Assembly: GCF_949628265.1 (NCBI RefSeq)
Contig: NC_088786.1
Coordinates: 26,743,681-26,807,680, forward strand
From: Cloeon dipterum
Lineage: Eukaryota; Arthropoda; Insecta; Ephemeroptera; Baetidae
Length of the DNA: 64,000 nucleotides
Direction of reading: 5' to 3'
The notes under the pieces: generated by a model
Database searches by the model: none
What the model saw: only the letters and a program-made list of their open reading frames with translations
Told to the model about the DNA's origin: nothing
Position numbers and translations under genes: made by a program
In this document: in pieces, positions 40,441-55,935 of the stretch
How positions within the stretch are numbered: the first letter of the stretch is position 1
Layout: each line of letters opens with the position of its first letter

Positions 40441-40727
40441 AGTGACACAAACGTCCTAAGAGATGTCTACATATTTCCTCGGTTGTGGCCCTGGACCTAC
40501 GCGTCACAGGAGTGGAAAATTCATCGCCATTAGTTTATTTTTACAGCCCTTGGCGCATTCAATGGCCCGCCTATAATTATACTGTCTTTGATAAGGTGTC
40601 ATCCAATAAAGTTGCAATTTTTAACCTCGACGAGGCGCTTGCCTTCAATGTGGCATTTCGTGAATTGAACAAGGCAATTAATATCAGCGGCATTCCACAA
40701 GAGAACAAAAAGATGTTGCTTAACTAG
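40441..40727 (+). CDS. Short unrecognised open frame
   Basis: The frame is open from 40441 to a stop at 40725-40727, with no ATG in its first part (it would start at a GTG or be an exon). The peptide (about 80-95 aa) is compositionally protein-like, for example SPWRIQWPAYNYTVFDKV and FNLDEALAFNVAFRELNKAI. I recognise no family, and no neighbouring exon is obvious. It overlaps the likely promoter side of the flippase gene on the other strand. It could be an exon of an unrecognised gene, a decayed mobile-element fragment, or chance. Confidence 0.2.
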
Positions 40728-43137
40728 ACCCCCTCCATAAAGATAAAAGTCAATTTGCCTGAAATTACACCCCGCGAACGAATCCTTTTCGGCCAGAACA
40801 AAGTACATATTGCAAACAGAGATGATCATGCACAGTGCAGGTGCAATTGCACCAATTAGCGAACAAGATTATAGTTTTATTGCTGGTAATTTTACATTAT
40901 TGAAGTAGCCACAGGGTAATAAAGACCAGCTCTCGGATTTCCTTTAAATTGCAAAAGAGGTTTAATTTACCACTCCCTGCGTACACAGCAAATGGAAAGA
41001 ACTGATTTTTTTTTAAGCGGCTCGACATTTTAATGTTCGCAAAAAATGAGTCACGATAATTGCCAACCAATTAGCCCTATAATTATAAATCATCACTTTT
41101 TTATATGAATATTTTGTTCCAAACTATATTTTTCATTTTAATGCTAATGGTTTGTTAGTTAGAATGTTGAACAGTACCTGTAATTAAGTTTTATTTGCTT
41201 TCTTGAATATAAGATTCGGATAGATCTTAAAATTCACATAATTATTAAATTAACAATTTACACAATCCAACAATTATTTTATAATTTTATAATGTGTACA
41301 AACAATCATTTTAGAATGGGATAGGCATCTGACCCAGTTTAAATAATGAAAATTAAAAAAAAATCCTAGCTGGGCTAGATTATGTCATTCATATTTATAT
41401 TTTTCAAATGAAAAATCAAGAAGCAAACTTCACTATCTGAGAAAATAAACTTGTTTGCCGCTCAGGGCTTCTATGGTAATTAGTTTTTTTGCCATTATAC
41501 TGAGAAATATATACAAGAAAACATAATATAGCAAGGTCTCGTAGTGTACAAGTGCGAGAGCATTTAAGTTATTTAATTTTCCTCTCATAATTTATTCATT
41601 CTGAATTAATCCGCTTATTTAGAACTAAGAAGCAAAATTTCACGGTTCACCGTTTAAGTTTTGGGGAAATTATTGAACTCATGTAGTATCCAATAGTTAA
41701 TATAATCCTAAAAGTCATCAATTTTTTATCTAATGCAGTTTGCGATGTATTAAAAATCCAGGCAACCGTGAAAAAATACATTCCCGCTTAGTGATTTTCA
41801 AGCTGCGGCTCTAATGTTAAAATATTATCAAATAAGCACACATGAAAATCGCACTTTAAATTAATGTTTATTTTGAAGGGCACGTACTACTTATCAAATT
41901 GTGTGAATTTCATTGAAATTGAAACGGGATAACTATGTGAGTAAAATACATAAGGGATTTAACATGGGAAATCGTTAAAAAAGGAATTGTGAAGCCGGTT
42001 TTCATTGAATCGTGGTGATATTTTATAAGTATAAAACTCTACTATTGACAAGATGGAATCGTTTGATGATGAGTATTTTTTTACGTTCCGGAAAAGTTCC
42101 GAATAGACTTGTGCTAGGAAATTGGTGGCTATTAACTCGACTACGGTTTGTTATTATGCTTTAAATTTAAAAGTTTCTAAGCAGTCTTGAAGAGGTCATG
42201 TAGCTTCAATTGTGTCATTGCTGGGAAAAATTTTGATTTCATTAATTAATTTTAATATTTAGTTATTAGGTAGTAAAAAATAAAAAAGCTGTTTTGGTCT
42301 GCTTATAAAAAAACGTAAAAAATAGGAAATTGGAAATTTTTACAATTTTCTTCAAAATCTTCGAAAGTTGCTGGAATTGTCAAAAAAATTTAAGTTCACA
42401 TCAGAAAGGCTATTCAACAGTTCCGCCAATATCTAAAACGTCTCGGGTTCATTCCTGGTAAGCTACTATTTGAGAATGTATATTTCATAGAGTGTATTTC
42501 TTTCTTTACGTGAAATCGTTCGCTCAGAACATGATACAAATTCAAAAATTCAAACCTGCGCATCAAATAATAAAATATGTATAAATAAAAAGCGAGTTGT
42601 AAAATGTGCACCCCCTTCTAATCCCACAATTCCTGATCCATTCTGGACTTTCTGGGAAAGTCCTTCATCCCTTTATTACGACTCCAGCTCATATTAAGGT
42701 GAGTTTAATTTAATTATTGCTCATTCTCATGCTGAACAAATCAATTTGAGCGAAAGCATCATCGGATCGGATGGATCGAGCAGCCAAATCCAAAAGTTTA
42801 ATATACAACCTTGCACATCATACACAATCATGCATCCGCGTGCGATTCAGCATTCGATAATTCCATCGCGCTCTTTTAGCTAAATTTAAACAAGTGAATG
42901 CTTCACAATAGAGTGCCACGCCCCCTTAGGTCTGTCTGCAGAGCAGCACGCATGGAAAATTAATGCAGCTGATGAAACTTCCCAAACCTAACCAAAATCT
43001 ACCTTTAAAGTATCAATAAGGTGAACTCAATTCATTTAAATAATTTGAAATTCATCAAATTGGAATCATGAATTTATGCTTGCAGTTTTCCTGAGCTATT
43101 AAAGGGAAAATTAAACTCGCTAAACTTAAAAAACGCA
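40728..43137. other. AT-rich intergenic DNA, flippase to GrpE
   Basis: This is 2.4 kb without a supportable gene, RNA or repeat. The last 300 bp presumably hold the GrpE promoter and 5'UTR. Confidence 0.4.
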
Positions 43138-44105
43138 GTGATGAGAGTGACGGTGGTCAGGACACTTCTGGGCATTAGCTCAAAAGCCAGCGGCTGTTCT
43201 CCTCTCTGCTCCTTGCAGAAAACAACCGTCAGATTGTCTGCTGGGTCGCACCTTTATGGCACAATCGCTGGAGGATCAAGGACACTCAGGTTTCCAAGGT
43301 TTGATTTAGCGGAGCACCATAATCTGAAAACTAATCATTTTTAATATTTCAGCTCAACTCTAGTGGAGAAAACGAGGTGGATGTGCTCTTCTGGATCAGC
43401 AGAAAAAGCTGCTGAAAAAGAAACCAGCCCAGAGCATTTAGAACTGAAAAAGCTTAACGATGAATTGGAGGAGGAGAGGAAAAAGAGTGCAGAATTTCAG
43501 GTAAATTCTATTTTTTCTCACTGGCACGACAATTGAATGATTTTGTTTACTAAGAGATGCTTTTTTACAGGACAAATACATGCGAGCTCTTGCTGAAAAC
43601 CAGAACACGCTCAATCGAATGAGGAAGCAGGTCGACGAGGCAAAAATCTATGGAATCCAAAATTTAGTTAAAGATCTGTTGGAGGTAATACAGCTTTAAT
43701 CTTCAACCATGAAAATGTCTCAATTTGACGCTCTTTCAGTTTTCTGACGTCTTACAAACTGCTCTTGAAAGCACACCCAAGGACCAAGTCACTGAGAATA
43801 ACATTCACTTGAAGAACTTGCATGTTGGATTGACGATGGTTTCATCATCACTGCAGAAGGTTTTCAAAAAGTATGGCGTTGAAGTTGTCGATCCGTTGGG
43901 CGAAAAGTTCAATCCCAACCTGCACGAAGCACTTTTCCAACAAGTATGATACTTAATCTTGTTGCCACAAAAGGCTCTTTTACTTGATTGGATTTTTCAG
44001 GAGGTAGAAAATAAAGAGGCTGGCACAGTTGTTGCGGTTTCCAAAATCGGCTACAAATTGAGCGATCGAGTGATACGCCCTGCCCTTGTTGGAGTTGCTA
44101 AATAA
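43138..44105 (+). CDS. GrpE, mitochondrial Hsp70 nucleotide-exchange factor
   Basis: This factor releases ADP from mitochondrial Hsp70 in the matrix during protein import and folding (Roe1/GRPEL1 family). Five exons join in frame: 43138-43289 (or to 43298), 43353-43500, 43571-43684, 43740-43943 and 44001-44105. The product is about 240 aa. The first exon and start of the second form a basic, Ser/Arg-rich presequence without acidic residues (MRVTVVRTLLGISSKASG). Then come the long coiled-coil helix (LKKLNDELEEERKKSAEFQ; NTLNRMRKQVDEAKIYGIQN) and the beta-wing domain ending VSKIGYKLSDRVIRPALVGV, the family signature. Two donors nine bases apart in exon 1, both phase 2, would change the presequence by three residues. 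A poly(A) signal is at 44276-44281. Confidence 0.95.
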
Positions 44106-44275
44106 TATGATTTCGCATATTCAAAACCTGATAGAAGGGTATTGATTTGGCTTTTGAGACTAGACTGCAATCAATGGCCAGTTGGTTGTTCAAAAGTAGC
44201 AGCATGCTTGTTGTCATTTAATATGCTGCAACCTTCTCTACACCAGTAACCTTCGAACTTGGTTTAATGTAAAAT

Positions 44276-44332
44276 AATAAAATATTTTGTTAATTAAAGA
44301 GTCAGAAACATAGGTGTTTTGAATATTTATTA
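44276..44332. terminator. Facing poly(A) signals of GrpE and DHX15
   Basis: The plus-strand AATAAA is at 44276-44281. The minus-strand AATAAA is represented by TTTATT at 44327-44332. With normal cleavage 10-30 nt downstream of each, the two 3' ends almost abut between the signals. Confidence 0.55.
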
Positions 44333-44496
44333 CAGCCAAATTCCTTGGAATTATAAAAGTGCCACATATTCGTCCAAAACCATATATTTCAAACTACACC
44401 AAAAATCGCAGCACAGACCGCAATGTTGTGATATTAAAAAAGCAAAGGTCGCTACTGGCACAACAGCTGATGACAAGCGCGATAGGATGATTTAAT

Positions 44497-48430
<3,934 letters not shown>

Positions 48431-49098
48431 TTTGAAATTGTTTTGGCAGGTCTACTTTCAATATATACGCTTTTGAGTAAAACTAATTTGTGAAAAATTA
48501 AAACCAGAACATCTCTATTACCAATGCCAAAACACCGCAACAAAGATGGCGTATCTTTTCAATGGGTTGCTTTTTGCTTTCAGTTACCATCAGCGCCATC
48601 TCTCGAACTTAAAAATTAAGTGAAAAGAGCGGCAAAATTCTGCAACTCATTACCACCATAAAGATGACAAAGATAAAGAACGCAGATTCAATATTCAGTG
48701 AAAAAATGCACCATAGCTGTTATAATATTAGAATTAAATTTATTGATATTAATATTTTGTTATTTGAGACTCATTTGTAAATGCGCGGACAGAAATGGTG
48801 AAGCTTCGATTTTTGTACCGCTGTGTAATACAAATAATGGTAAAAAAAATAAATTAAAGTTTGAGGAAGATTTAAGCAACGAGTATGAATGCCAATTCTA
48901 ATTTTTGAACATAGAAAGGACTAAATTTTTATTTTCCGTTATTTTCATTTTTATTTTCAATTTTCTTCACTTACCACGCTTACCTTAACTTTATTTTTTC
49001 CAATTTTTCTCTTAGCATTAATTTCATAGTTGTAGATATATGCATCTATTAGCATTCATCATGGTTACTAAAAAAACTTAAATAATCTGTAAAATTCA

Positions 49099-49238
49099 TC
49101 CTGGTCCCGGTAAAATTGCACAACTTTCAACAACCAAACGTGAATTTCCTTGTTGCAAGAAAAGGTCAACAATCAATAATTCGACAATTTTAATTTTGGG
49201 TGTTTGTTGAACGTTGTGCAATTTTACCGGGACCAGGA
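49099..49238. mobile_element. 140-bp inverted-repeat (MITE-like) element
   Basis: The termini are TCCTGGTCCCGGTAAAATTG at the left and its exact reverse complement at the right. Pairing extends to about 33 nt with one mismatch (arms 49099-49132 and 49205-49238). The loop is AT-rich. No clean target duplication is visible. It lies in the DHX15/finger-gene-A spacer. Confidence 0.65.
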
Positions 49239-49381
49239 CAAATTGATGTCTACTCAAAAAATCTATTAAATCAAAATATTTTTTAATTATTAAAATTTAT
49301 AGCTTTCATGGAATTAAATTTTTATTAAAAGTAGAGGAAAAATGATGGGAAATCAAGTGAACAATTTATTTTACACTGGTA

Positions 49382-51444
49382 TTAATCTGTGGATAGCAAT
49401 AATTCACTTTTTGCTTTCCTCTTAGTGTGTGTTCTCAGATGCGTGTTTAGTGCTTGCTTGGAAGATAAATACCTGCAGCAAACATCACAATTGTAATCAG
49501 TAATTTTCTCAAATATTTGATCTCCTTCACGAGCCCTCCCCACGTCCGAGTGTTCTTTGATTCTGTGCACTAACACTTCGTCTTTTGTAGGAAAAATCGA
49601 AGAGCAAATAACACACATGAATCGGTGACAATTTCTGATGTGATGATCTCGACCATCAGCAGCCACAAAGTTGGCTCCGCAATACTGGCAAGAATGCTTA
49701 AATTCCCCTGTATGAAGCTGCATGTGCCTTCTGATGTTGAACTTCATCTTGAAAGTCTTTGGACAGTTCGCGCAGTAGTAGGTGGTAATCACATGGAACC
49801 GTTTTATGTGATCCACCAAGGAACTGTTCTCGGCAAACGCACGGGGACAAAATGAACACAAAAACTCCCTCCCTTCATTGCCAGAGCGATGAGTCAGTTT
49901 GTGCAATTCCAATTTCTTGGGGTTAAGTGCAGGCTTGCCACACTCATCACACACATATAATGAGTCGGTTCTGTGGTTCATGCGCCTGTGCTTTTGGAAT
50001 GACTTGTTATTTGTGCACTTCTCGCCGCACCAGCCGCAGATAAACTCTTTGAACTCCGGGTGGCATTCACGCATGTGCACTAATTGGCGGCCCATATTCT
50101 TGAATATTTTGTCACAGTATTCACATTTCCAACGGGAGAATTCATGTCTGAGAATTAAATAAATTAGAATTACATTATTAAGTACTTAACTTTACACCAT
50201 ACCCGTGCTTGATGGCGAATATGTCGTCTTGAACGTGCTCCACGATGTGCCTCAAGAGTTTGGGCTTGGTTTCGTAGTTCCGCGGGCAGTGGGCGCATTT
50301 GAATTCACGCTTGCTTTTCGCGTGGAATCGCAGCATGTGCACCTTTAGTCGTTTAGCTTCAAAGAACTTTTTTGAGCAACGGTTGCATTTGAACTGCCGG
50401 GCCTCTTTGGGCAAGTGTCTTAATTTGTGTGCGTTGAGAAGATCTAGTGTGAGAAAGGCTTTGCCACAAGTGTCACACTTTGGAGAGTCCTCCGGCAAAT
50501 GAGATTCCATTTTGTGTTTTCGAAGGAAGTAGATGGTTGTAAATTCTTCAGAGCACATGTCACAAAAGAATGACCTAACCTCTGGATGCTCATTTTTCAT
50601 GTGTTTCGCGTGAGCCTTCTTTTCATTGAACTGCATAGGGCAATATGAGCATTGTTGAGGAATTTTACTGAAAATTAAAATTCCAATTAGTTTGAATAAC
50701 AAAGGGGTTAAATTTATAATACTTTGCAGCATCATTTTCAGCTTCCTCTGGATCAAATGTCTCATCACCTCCATCCACACTTTTTCTTGATTCACTGTTT
50801 ATGAAGCATTTTATTAAAAGCAAATAATTTATAATATATAGCTTACTTTTTATCATCATTGCTGGTAAGGCCTGCTTCCAATTTGGTATCAATTATATCC
50901 TTCTCATCCAATTTGAGTCTTTTTGACTCTCTAGTTTTTTGCAATTTCTGAGATCCTCTACTCTTACCAGGAGGATGACCCCTACGAGTCTGCTGGTTTA
51001 TTGAGTTTATAACCACGCAATTCTTCGGGACTGTTTGATTGGTAGAATCTAAAATAAACACAGTTTGTTTTAGAAAATAGATTAAAGCCGAGAAAAAAAA
51101 TAATTACGATTTTGAGCAGTTTCACTGGCTGGGAAATCATCGTGACTTGATGGTTTGACGTCAACAGTGTCAGCAAAAAGAAATACGTCATTTAGATTTT
51201 GACACCGCCAACACTTGATCTTCAACACATACGAGTTCCTGAAAGGCTTTTCTTGCGTGCAGTGCCGAAGAGACAGGGGTACGCTGCAGGAATTGCACCA
51301 CAGGGCATCGGAGAGATGGTTTAAATTTACAAGACAAACAGAGTTTGTGAAATAGTGCCGCTGTGATAGTAGACTCTGTTGGGAAACCTTATTTCTTTCG
51401 CGTTTTGCGAGAAATGACACAAAGTCAGTTGTTTCCTCTTCCAT
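49382..51444 (-). CDS. C2H2 zinc-finger protein A with five-Cys N-terminal module
   Basis: This is a likely nuclear DNA-binding regulator. Five exons join in phase: 51108-51444, 50847-51048, about 50725-50797, about 50198-50668 and 49382 to about 50150. Residues 35-90 hold a module with spacing C-x2-C-x8-C-x15-C-x2-C (LWCNSC...LSLRHC...LKIKCWRC). The same spacing and core occur in gene C. A lysine/arginine-rich linker (KSRGSQKLQKTRESKRLKLD) could be a nuclear signal. Thirteen C2H2 fingers follow, five in exon 4 and eight in exon 5, mostly with long or non-TGEKP linkers. An intron of phase 2 sits six residues before the first finger cysteine. The start ATG at 51444 is the first in frame; an upstream exon is possible. 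Targets are unknown. Confidence 0.85.
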
Positions 51445-52181
51445 TTTCTCATAGCCTTCAGGTTTCCTTATCGAATAATTATAGCCGCACCTTTGATGCG
51501 CTTGCTGCTTTTGAAGAACTGTAAAACCAAATTTAAATTATATTCATGGAAAAAGAGGACGACGTTGAATAAACATAATGAAATAAAATAAGAGAACAAG
51601 GGAATCAATCTAGCCTTGGACTCATTTTCAAAAAAAGATAATTACATATCTATATTGTGTATGATAGCAAAAAATTGTAAAAAATGAACCAAAAAGTTAT
51701 ACGTATAATATACATACATATGTATGTGGAGATACCTAATTTAGCACATCAAAATATCTTTAAAAAAATAGGAGATAGTTTCAAGAGTTTATCAATAATT
51801 ACATAATCTATTTGAGATGTTCGTGTGTGGTGCGGTCAGTCTACTTCCCGGTCCAGTTTGGTGTCATCCGGCCAAGTCCTGATATCTACGATCTTTTTGT
51901 TATTTTTCGAGTCACCAGGTGGGTGGGCGTGTCCCGGGGAGTAGCACTGCGCGGCACTGCGTCGACGATTCGCGGTCGCGGATTCCCAATGCAGGAATGA
52001 ATGTAAACAAAACACATCATGAAACATCTTCGACAACGTGAAACAGAGCCAGACGTGAACCAACGTGAGTAGATCTGAATAGATCGAACAGAAGTGTTCT
52101 CTGTCTCTGGCTGTCGTTAAGAGTCGCGGCGAGTGGAAAATTCTTCAGACAGTCTGAGTCTATGAACATTATTGCTACAAA
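51445..52181. promoter_or_regulatory. Divergent spacer between finger genes A and B
   Basis: The start codons of A (-) and B (+) face away across 737 bp. The B-proximal 300 bp is GC-richer and probably carries B's 5'UTR. No TATA box is clear. The short spacer suggests a shared promoter. Confidence 0.4.
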
Positions 52182-54843
52182 ATGTCCCACAATACAACGC
52201 TTCGAGAATTACGAGATTCAAGCAATGAGCACTCCTCAAGTGGTGGGAATGAAGCTGAAAAGTGTGTCCATAATGAGAAGGTATGATTATGTACATTAAA
52301 AATTAATGCATACATATGTATGGTATTGTTCATAGAATTTTGTATGTTTTTTGTGCATGTATTGAAAATACAAATTAAAAAAATTACATCCTGCAACAGA
52401 ATGGTGATATAGAAAAGGAGAATGAGGAGAACGAGAGCTTGAAGACATCGCAGCCTAATGCCCAAGTTAAAGTTGTTATAGTCTTTCCTCGCAAGAAGCT
52501 CGCAGGATCCAGTGCGAGTGAGGGTACTAGTGCAAAGGTCCCAGAACTATCTACAACTCACACAGAGTCTGGTAATATACAATATTATTTAAAATTCCAT
52601 TGAATGTAAAAATGATAATTTTATCTCAGCTAATCATATTGTTGTACAAGAGCACTGCTATTGCAAAGAAATACCCCCAGCTGAAGGCTCACTTCAAGGC
52701 ATATTACAAAGTTATTGCAAAACTGAAAAACCTAAAAACGATTCTGATAATCAGGAACAAGTGCCTGATCAAGGTTTGTACCAGTATTTTAGAAGAATAT
52801 TGTTAACTCATGAAAATTCAGTTCCAAGGGCAAAGATTTTGAAGTCAAAAAATGACTACTGCGAAGTTCCAGTGTGCAGGCAGAGGTACCCTCACAAACA
52901 GCTATTCTCCATTTCTTCAATCATGGTCATCAGAACTGAAGTATATTTGAGGCTCAGATGGACATATGACTATTATTCGCCAAAGACGTATTACTCTAGA
53001 GTCTGCTTCTGTGAGGATCATTTTGATGTAAACCGTGATTTATATAGATCATCTTAATTAAAGTATTTTATATATTATTTTCACTTGCAATAACATGACT
53101 TCTTTGCAGGCAGCAGATTTTGTTGATCCAAATGTTCGACCTCTCCAGCTCAAAGTAAACGTCCTTCCTCATTTGCTGAGACTAAGACTGTGGAGATGTG
53201 GTCAGTACTTTTTGCCAACATTACTCGTTTTATTTGCTAAGATATTTTCATTTGACAGGCAAATGGGATTGGGCTGAGTACATCCCTGGATGTCCCTATG
53301 CGCTTGGTAAATAATATTGTTTATTAGTGATGCATGCACATCAAACAAAGCAAAATTATTTTGGTACATTTTATTATTAAGCTATATATTATGATTGGAA
53401 ATCTTCCCATAGATAAACCACCAGCTAATACTCCTAAAATGGAAATAGAGAGGTTGAAGAAAAAAATACAACACGTTTCTCGTAAGCATAAACTAGCAAT
53501 TAATGATACCAGACATTATGGTAACTGGACAATCATGGCATCGTATGAGCAGGTGCAAAATTACCAGAGACAACTCCAGAAATGCTCCCATGTGAAAATG
53601 AGGCTAAAATTTGTAGTCGCAACCAATCCTGTCGCTGCGGTGCTCCACCTGGATCGGAAACACCTGAACCTGATGACACTGAAGAAGTTTTATATTATGA
53701 TGATGATGATGATGATGATATTGAGGAATTAAATAATAAACCTAAGGAATCTCACAGCGATGCTGAGAGTTGGAAGGACTCCGACCTGGAGGAAGAAGAA
53801 TTCCAGAAAGTAACTGAGCAAGCAATCCAGTCCGGCAGAAATGTGAGGACTAGAAGAGACTGCAAAATTTCTGACTGGCAGTTTTTGCCTTCAAGACTGT
53901 TCATGCCAAAGTCTGAGAAGCCACCGTAAGTTGACTCCTAAATTAAAACATAAAATTATATAGAACTTAAAGTGAAATCTTCTGATCTTAATTTGCCAGG
54001 AAATTGAAGAAGAAGAGGAAGCGAGACGTGGAAGCTGAGTCTGCTGTGAAAAAACTGCCATGGTAAATTTACATCTTGTGTAATGTAGTTTTTATCTAAC
54101 TCGACAATATCTCGATTTTCAGTCTTGAGAAGAATGATAAGTGCTACTACTGTGATGAATGGTTCCCAAACACTTTATTGCGCAGTCGGCACATGAAGAA
54201 TGTGCATCCTGAGTACAATCTTTGGATTTGCGGCTTGTGCCGCAATAAGCTTGGAAGCAAAAAGTCCTTTTATCAACACATGTGGAATCACATGAAAGCT
54301 GCTCACCAGTGTACATTTTGTGACAAGCAGTTTGTGACCAAGAAAAACTATGAAACTCACTGTGCCAAGCACTTGTCAGATGCTGCGGAGAGCGATAAAA
54401 TTCAGTGCCCTGTTTGTTCTGAGAGTGTGGACAATGAAGATGTACTGGCGACCCATATGCTGGGTCATAGTCTGCAAGAAACTGGAAACACTGGCGACGA
54501 GCATGTCATGCATCTTGAGGCTTTCAAAATGAGCACCGACTTTATGTCCACTCAGGTTGTTTACGAAACCAGTCAAAATGAGTCTCCATTGTTCACAATT
54601 AAAGTGCTGGAAGATCTGAACCAGCCAGTGAGTGTGGAGCCTGTTCAACAGGTGTTTCAGTGTCCAGATTGTATGAAAGTACTCGAGAGCCAACAACACC
54701 TCACAGTGCACATGATGAATCATGGGCTGACGTACAAGTGTGACACTTGCTGTGAAACCATCGAAGGCTGGTCCAATATCCATCAGCACATGCTCAGTCA
54801 CGTAGGCCCAGACTTCAGTCATATTGTAACCACTGAATTGTGA
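52182..54843 (+). CDS. THAP-like plus C2H2 zinc-finger protein B
   Basis: Nine exons join in phase: 52182-52280, 52400-52571, 52630-53027, 53110-53200, about 53261-53306, 53413-53481, 53568-53925, 54000-54062 and 54123-54843. The N-terminal 100 or so residues are acidic and unstructured. A THAP-like zinc module follows: C-x4-C (YCEVPVCRQRYP), a conserved W, then C-x2-H-F (CEDHFD), and after the intron ADFVDPN...NVLPHL, matching the THAP AVP-box region. A run of about seven Asp comes from a GAT repeat. A basic KLKKKRKRD looks like a nuclear signal. Six C2H2 fingers close the protein, the first starting CYYCDEWF. As in A and C, a phase-2 intron precedes the first finger. The 86-nt intron 53482-53567 was chosen because the alternative frame through the GAT repeat reads poly-Met. 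A poly(A) signal is at 54879-54884. Confidence 0.8.
53694..53720 (+). repeat. In-frame GAT microsatellite (poly-Asp)
   Basis: Consecutive GAT triplets in exon 7 of gene B encode an acidic run directly followed by IEE. Length polymorphism between individuals would alter the tract without a frameshift. Confidence 0.8.
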
Positions 54844-55467
54844 TCGAACCAAAAGGTTCTTGGAAAGCTTAGACTTCAAATAAATAACTGCAGTGCCCAC
54901 AAAAACTTGCCTATCAAACAATTTTATTTTTGTTACCTGATAATAAAGTCATTATTGATATCTAATAAACTTACATTTATTTGAATATTACCACCTCTCA
55001 TGTTCTTAACAAATTCAAACAGGAAACAAAATGCTAAAATGTGAATTGAAATTTTCTAATAATATTTTTATTCTGTGTCGGACTTAAGGAAGATTTTTAT
55101 TCATAAATGCAAACATAGCCCATTAATCCTCGATGTATACTCTCCAGTTCTTTCTTCATTTTCAAAATGAAAAAATTACGAAAAGGAAGGAAGGAAAGAC
55201 AATTTGTAATTACACAAAGATCGAAAGAGCAAAAAATTCAAAATTTAAAAGTGAACCCGCCCTCAGCTGAACTGCCGTTAAAACCTGGTTAAAACGCGCT
55301 TGCGTGGCGAGAAGTAAACAAAGCAAAAATCGTGTATAGTGTTCGTGTATTTTTAAAAGAGAGGAAGCTGAGGAAGCTTGTGATCTGCTTGTGATTTCGT
55401 TACTTAACGTTTCAAGCCCGCCTGGTTCAAGCAGACTAGGCTTAAATCTTAAAAATTCTTAAGACTG

Positions 55468-55935
55468 ATGACTGATTACAGAATCTGTCAACACATTGAA
55501 GGTACATTATATAATGTAAATACATATGTATGTATCTCGTATCATAAAAATATAATATTATTATTATTATGTACGAAATTTAAATTTCTAAATTTTGTTA
55601 TTTGTTAATTTTAAATTCAAATATGTACTTTTTAGCTGCTAATTATGTCACTTCTCTATTGATATTTTATATAATAATATGGAAACGTGACAGTTCTCGC
55701 CGAGTTACTGTTTTCGCCTTTCAATGTTATTAGTATAAGGACAACAGATTTGATGCGTGTATGTAAACGGTAAAGTCGGCGAGAACTGAAGCTTTTCCAT
55801 ACATCATTATGTACGTATATACATATTATTTTATCCAACCAGCACAAAAGCTTAGACTTTGTGTGTATGCATATATCTAGATATCAAATTCATTATTTGT
55901 TTCATAAACTTGTTACAGGAAACTTGCCAAAATGA
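55468..55935 (+). promoter_or_regulatory. Possible spliced uORF in the leader of finger gene C
   Basis: An ATG at 55468 reads 34 nt to a donor (G|gtacat, 55502). The acceptor at 55918 joins in frame and the reading stops at TGA 55933-55935, giving about 16 residues. That stop overlaps the main start codon as ATGA (55932-55935), a layout that would favour termination-reinitiation. The splice is inferred from consensus and phase only. Confidence 0.3.
55679..55800. mobile_element. 122-bp inverted-repeat element in gene C leader intron
   Basis: The arms are about 25 nt, at 55679-55703 and 55776-55800. They share ATGGAAA at the outer ends and CAGTTCTCGCCGA at the inner ends, with a small mismatched patch. 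The loop is 72 nt. It could be a MITE remnant or a structured hairpin. Confidence 0.55.

Noticed and set aside
53334-53732. Single long frame through gene B ending in poly-Met
   Set aside because: The frame reads the GAT repeat as ATG and lacks the acidic and basic tracts of the alternative. An 86-nt intron with a strong donor (gtaagc) restores a sensible protein.
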